Shown: positions 39,354 to 41,224 of the stretch, one piece after another
Position numbering within the stretch: the first letter of the stretch is position 1
Layout: the number at the start of each line of letters is the position of its first letter
Source: an uncultured Oscillospiraceae bacterium
GTDB lineage: Bacteria > Bacillota > Clostridia > Oscillospirales > Oscillospiraceae
DNA length: 41,224 nucleotides
Direction of reading: 5' to 3'
Assembly: GCA_900769995.1 (NCBI GenBank)
Contig: CAAGIT010000161.1
Span: forward strand, 1 to 41,224
The notes under the pieces: generated by a model
What the model was told of the DNA's origin: nothing
The model's input: the letters and a program-made list of their open reading frames with translations, nothing else
Database searches by the model: none
Position numbers and translations under genes: made by a program

Positions 39354-40439
39354 ATGAAATACGATCGTACCTATAACTTCTCCGCAGGCCCCGCGACGAT
39401 GCCCGAGGAAGTCCTCGAGGAAGTCCGCGACGAAATGATGAACTATCGCGGCTCCGGTATGTGCGTTATGGAGATGTCCCACCGCTCGAAGGTCTATCAG
39501 CAGATCATCGACGAGGCTGAGCAGGATCTGCGCGATCTTATGGGCATCCCCGACAACTACAAGGTGCTCTTTATTCAGGGCGGTGCAACCCTGCAGTTCT
39601 CCATGATCCCGATGAACCTGATGAAGAACGGCAAGGCCGTCTACATCGAAACCGGTGCATGGTCCAAGAAGGCCATTGCCGAGGCAAAGAAGGTCGGCGA
39701 GGTTATCGTTGCCGCTTCTTCCAAGGATAAGAACTATACTTACATCCCCGATTGCTCCGATCTTGACATTCCCGAGGATGCGGACTATGTCTACATCTGC
39801 GAAAACGAGACCATCCACGGCTCTACCTGGGCAAAGCTCCCGAACTGCAAGGGCAAGATTTTGGTTTCCGACCAGTCCTCCATGTTCCTGTCCAAGCCCT
39901 GCAATGTTTCTGACTATGGCATGATCTATGCCGGCGTGCAGAAGAACGTCGGCCCTGCCGGTATGGTCGTTGTCATCATCCGCGAGGATCTCATCCGCGA
40001 CGATCTGACCGATCTGCCCATCTACCTGCAGTATAAGACCCACGCCGATGCCGGCTCCATGTACAACACCCCGAACTGCTGGGCGATCTACGTCTGCGGC
40101 AAGGTCTTTAAGTATCTGAAGAAGATCGGCGGCCTTGGCGCCATGGAGCAGAGAAACATCGAGAAGGCAAAGGTTTTCTATGACTTCCTCGACAGCTCCA
40201 AGATGTTCAGCGGCACGGTCGTGTCCGAGAACCGCAGCCTGATGAACATTCCGTTCGTCACCGGCAATCCCGACCTCGATGCCGAAGTCATCGCCTATAC
40301 CAAGAAGGCCGGCTTTGAGAACCTCAAGGGTCATAAGTCTGTCGGCGGTCTGCGTGCCTCCACCTATAACGCAATGCCCATCGAAGGCGTGGAAGCCCTC
40401 GTTGCCTGCCTGAAACAGTTCGAAGCCGAACATCAATAA
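39354..40439 (+). CDS. serC: Phosphoserine aminotransferase
   Basis: Second step of serine synthesis: 3-phosphohydroxypyruvate plus glutamate gives phosphoserine. A 361-residue class V aminotransferase: YNFSAGPATMPEEVLEE at the N-terminus, MEMSHRS, FIQGGATLQFSMIPMNL, VSDQSSMFLSKP (PLP-ring Asp), and the Schiff-base Lys in GVQKNVGPAG (Lys 197). VGGLRASTYNAMP is near the C-terminus. ATG 39354 has AGGAGG upstream. serA begins 21 bases after it. Confidence 0.97.
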   Translation: MKYDRTYNFSAGPATMPEEVLEEVRDEMMNYRGSGMCVMEMSHRSKVYQQIIDEAEQDLRDLMGIPDNYKVLFIQGGATLQFSMIPMNLMKNGKAVYIETGAWSKKAIAEAKKVGEVIVAASSKDKNYTYIPDCSDLDIPEDADYVYICENETIHGSTWAKLPNCKGKILVSDQSSMFLSKPCNVSDYGMIYAGVQKNVGPAGMVVVIIREDLIRDDLTDLPIYLQYKTHADAGSMYNTPNCWAIYVCGKVFKYLKKIGGLGAMEQRNIEKAKVFYDFLDSSKMFSGTVVSENRSLMNIPFVTGNPDLDAEVIAYTKKAGFENLKGHKSVGGLRASTYNAMPIEGVEALVACLKQFEAEHQ

Positions 40440-40460
40440 TACTTGAAGGAGAGTAAAATT

Positions 40461-41199
40461 ATGCGTATTCTCGTTACCGACGGAATGGACAAGTCCGCCA
40501 TCGCCGCTTTGACCGCGCAGGGTCACGAAGTTGTTGAGCAGTATTATGAGCCGGATCAGCTCGGTGCCGCTCTGCGTGATTTCGACGCAGTGGTCGTCCG
40601 CTCCAAGACCAAGGTTCGCGCAAATCACATCGACGAAGCCAAGGGCAGCAAGCTCAAGCTCATCATCCGCGGCGGTGTCGGCGTGGATAACATCGACGTC
40701 AAGTATGCCGAAGAAAACGGCATCAAGGTCATGAACACCCCGCGTGCCTCCTCTCAGTCCGTTGCAGAGCTGGCAATGGGTCTGATGTTCTCCTGCTGCC
40801 GCTATATCTCCATCGCCGGTCACACCATGCGTGAGGACAAGTGGGAGAAGAAGGCTTACGGCAAGGGCATCGAGCTGAGCGGCAAGACGCTCGGTATCGT
40901 CGGCTTTGGCCGTATCGGTCAGGCTCTGGGCAAGATGGCAAAGGCGATCGGCATGAACGTTGTCGCTTTTGATATTTTCCATATCCCCGGCATCGAAGAA
41001 CAACTGGGCATTCCCTATGTCGAGATGGACGAGCTGCTGGCAAGCGCTGATTTCATCAGCGTCCATGCCCCGGCAGTGGACGGCGGCAAGCTGATCTCCG
41101 CAGAAAACATCGCCAAGATGAAGGACGGCGTTGTCATCATCAATACCTCTCGCGGCAGCAACTGCGACGAGGCTGCCCTCTTAGCCGCTCTGGAATCCG
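40461..41199 (+). CDS. serA: D-3-phosphoglycerate dehydrogenase, 3' end missing
   Basis: First step of serine synthesis: oxidises 3-phosphoglycerate with NAD. The window holds about 246 residues: the substrate-domain start MRILVTDGMDKSAI, IIRGGVGVDNIDV, NTPRASSQSVAELAMGLM, the NAD loop GFGRIGQ (residues 148-154), VHAPAVDGGKLISAENIAKMKDG and the catalytic-loop INTSRGS. It is cut by the end of the assembled sequence; the codons after 41199 are adapter. GAAGGAGAG precedes ATG 40461. Co-transcribed with serC. Confidence 0.95.
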
Positions 41200-41224
41200 A
41201 GATCGGAAGAGCGTCGTGTAGGGA
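41200..41224 (+). other. Illumina sequencing adapter at contig end (artefact)
   Basis: The last 25 bases, starting AGATCGGAAGAGCGTCGTG, equal the start of the standard Illumina adapter read-through sequence. They are not genomic. Confidence 0.96.

Noticed and set aside
39336..41066. A 576-codon open frame on the reverse strand
   Set aside because: Antisense shadow of serC and serA, caused by their biased codon use; it also has no ribosome site.

Overview
The window is a moderately GC-rich, densely coded piece of a spore-forming Firmicute, most likely a clostridium of the Oscillospiraceae/Ruminococcaceae kind. This is judged from a SpoIIID gene, a T-box leader on thrS, strong Gram-positive ribosome sites (AGGAGG), TTGACA-N17-TATAAT promoters, an infC-rpmI-rplT operon and a YmfF/YmfH pair. 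It is a contig end: the last 25 bases are an Illumina adapter rather than genomic DNA, and the first gene (tuf) is cut at its 5' end.

Layout, left to right. 1-530: 3' end of tuf with its terminator. 580-5312: a surface O-acylation cluster (SGNH hydrolase, DUF4358 protein, MBOAT acyltransferase, DHHW protein) followed by an HD phosphohydrolase. 5337-8515: a CBS/DRTGG-type Mn inorganic pyrophosphatase converging on a cytidylate-kinase-like gene and a HAD phosphatase. 8576-8840: a repeat element lying between two copies of the rplT terminator. 8852-10148: rplT, rpmI and infC (reverse), with an attenuator-bearing leader and a probable ATC start for infC. 10181-13010: a lipoprotein, murI and a CaCA cation antiporter. 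13057-15502: a reverse operon of AbrB regulator, Met-gamma-lyase-family enzyme and DMT transporter, diverging from ylxM-ffh-rpsP-khpA (15676-17942). 18025-23798: an SH3-like lipoprotein, metG, a ComEC-like metallo-beta-lactamase protein, an ACT-less aspartokinase and a rhomboid-fold protein. 23939-25183: S-adenosylhomocysteine hydrolase. 25221-27911: YdcF and M42 peptidase genes, with a rearranged 5' region carrying a foreign-looking AT-rich ORF, an inverted-repeat element and a 105-bp duplication. 27912-30064: thrS and its T-box. 30219-34605: a 3D/G5 cell-wall protein, a Mn/As-type permease, a DUF4015 protein and prmA. 34647-38461: ymfF-ymfH-lgt and an unknown 114-aa gene. 38468-38726: the second copy of the repeat element. 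38836-41199: spoIIID, serC and partial serA.

Much of the content is housekeeping: translation (tuf, infC, rpmI, rplT, rpsP, metG, thrS, prmA), protein export (ffh, ylxM), cell wall and lipoprotein maturation (murI, lgt, 3D protein) and serine/one-carbon metabolism (serC, serA, ahcY). Most transcription units end in clear intrinsic terminators, several shared by convergent genes.

The most unusual signal is non-coding. At three loci a gene's terminator hairpin is present twice as a 27-29-nt direct duplication whose sequence is locus-specific. At two of them (8576-8840 and 38468-38726) the copies enclose about 205 nt with the same highly structured 147-nt core, in opposite window orientation but in the same orientation relative to the upstream gene. 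At the third (7042-7114) the copies enclose only 17 nt identical to the core's terminus. This looks like a small non-autonomous element that targets and duplicates intrinsic terminators.
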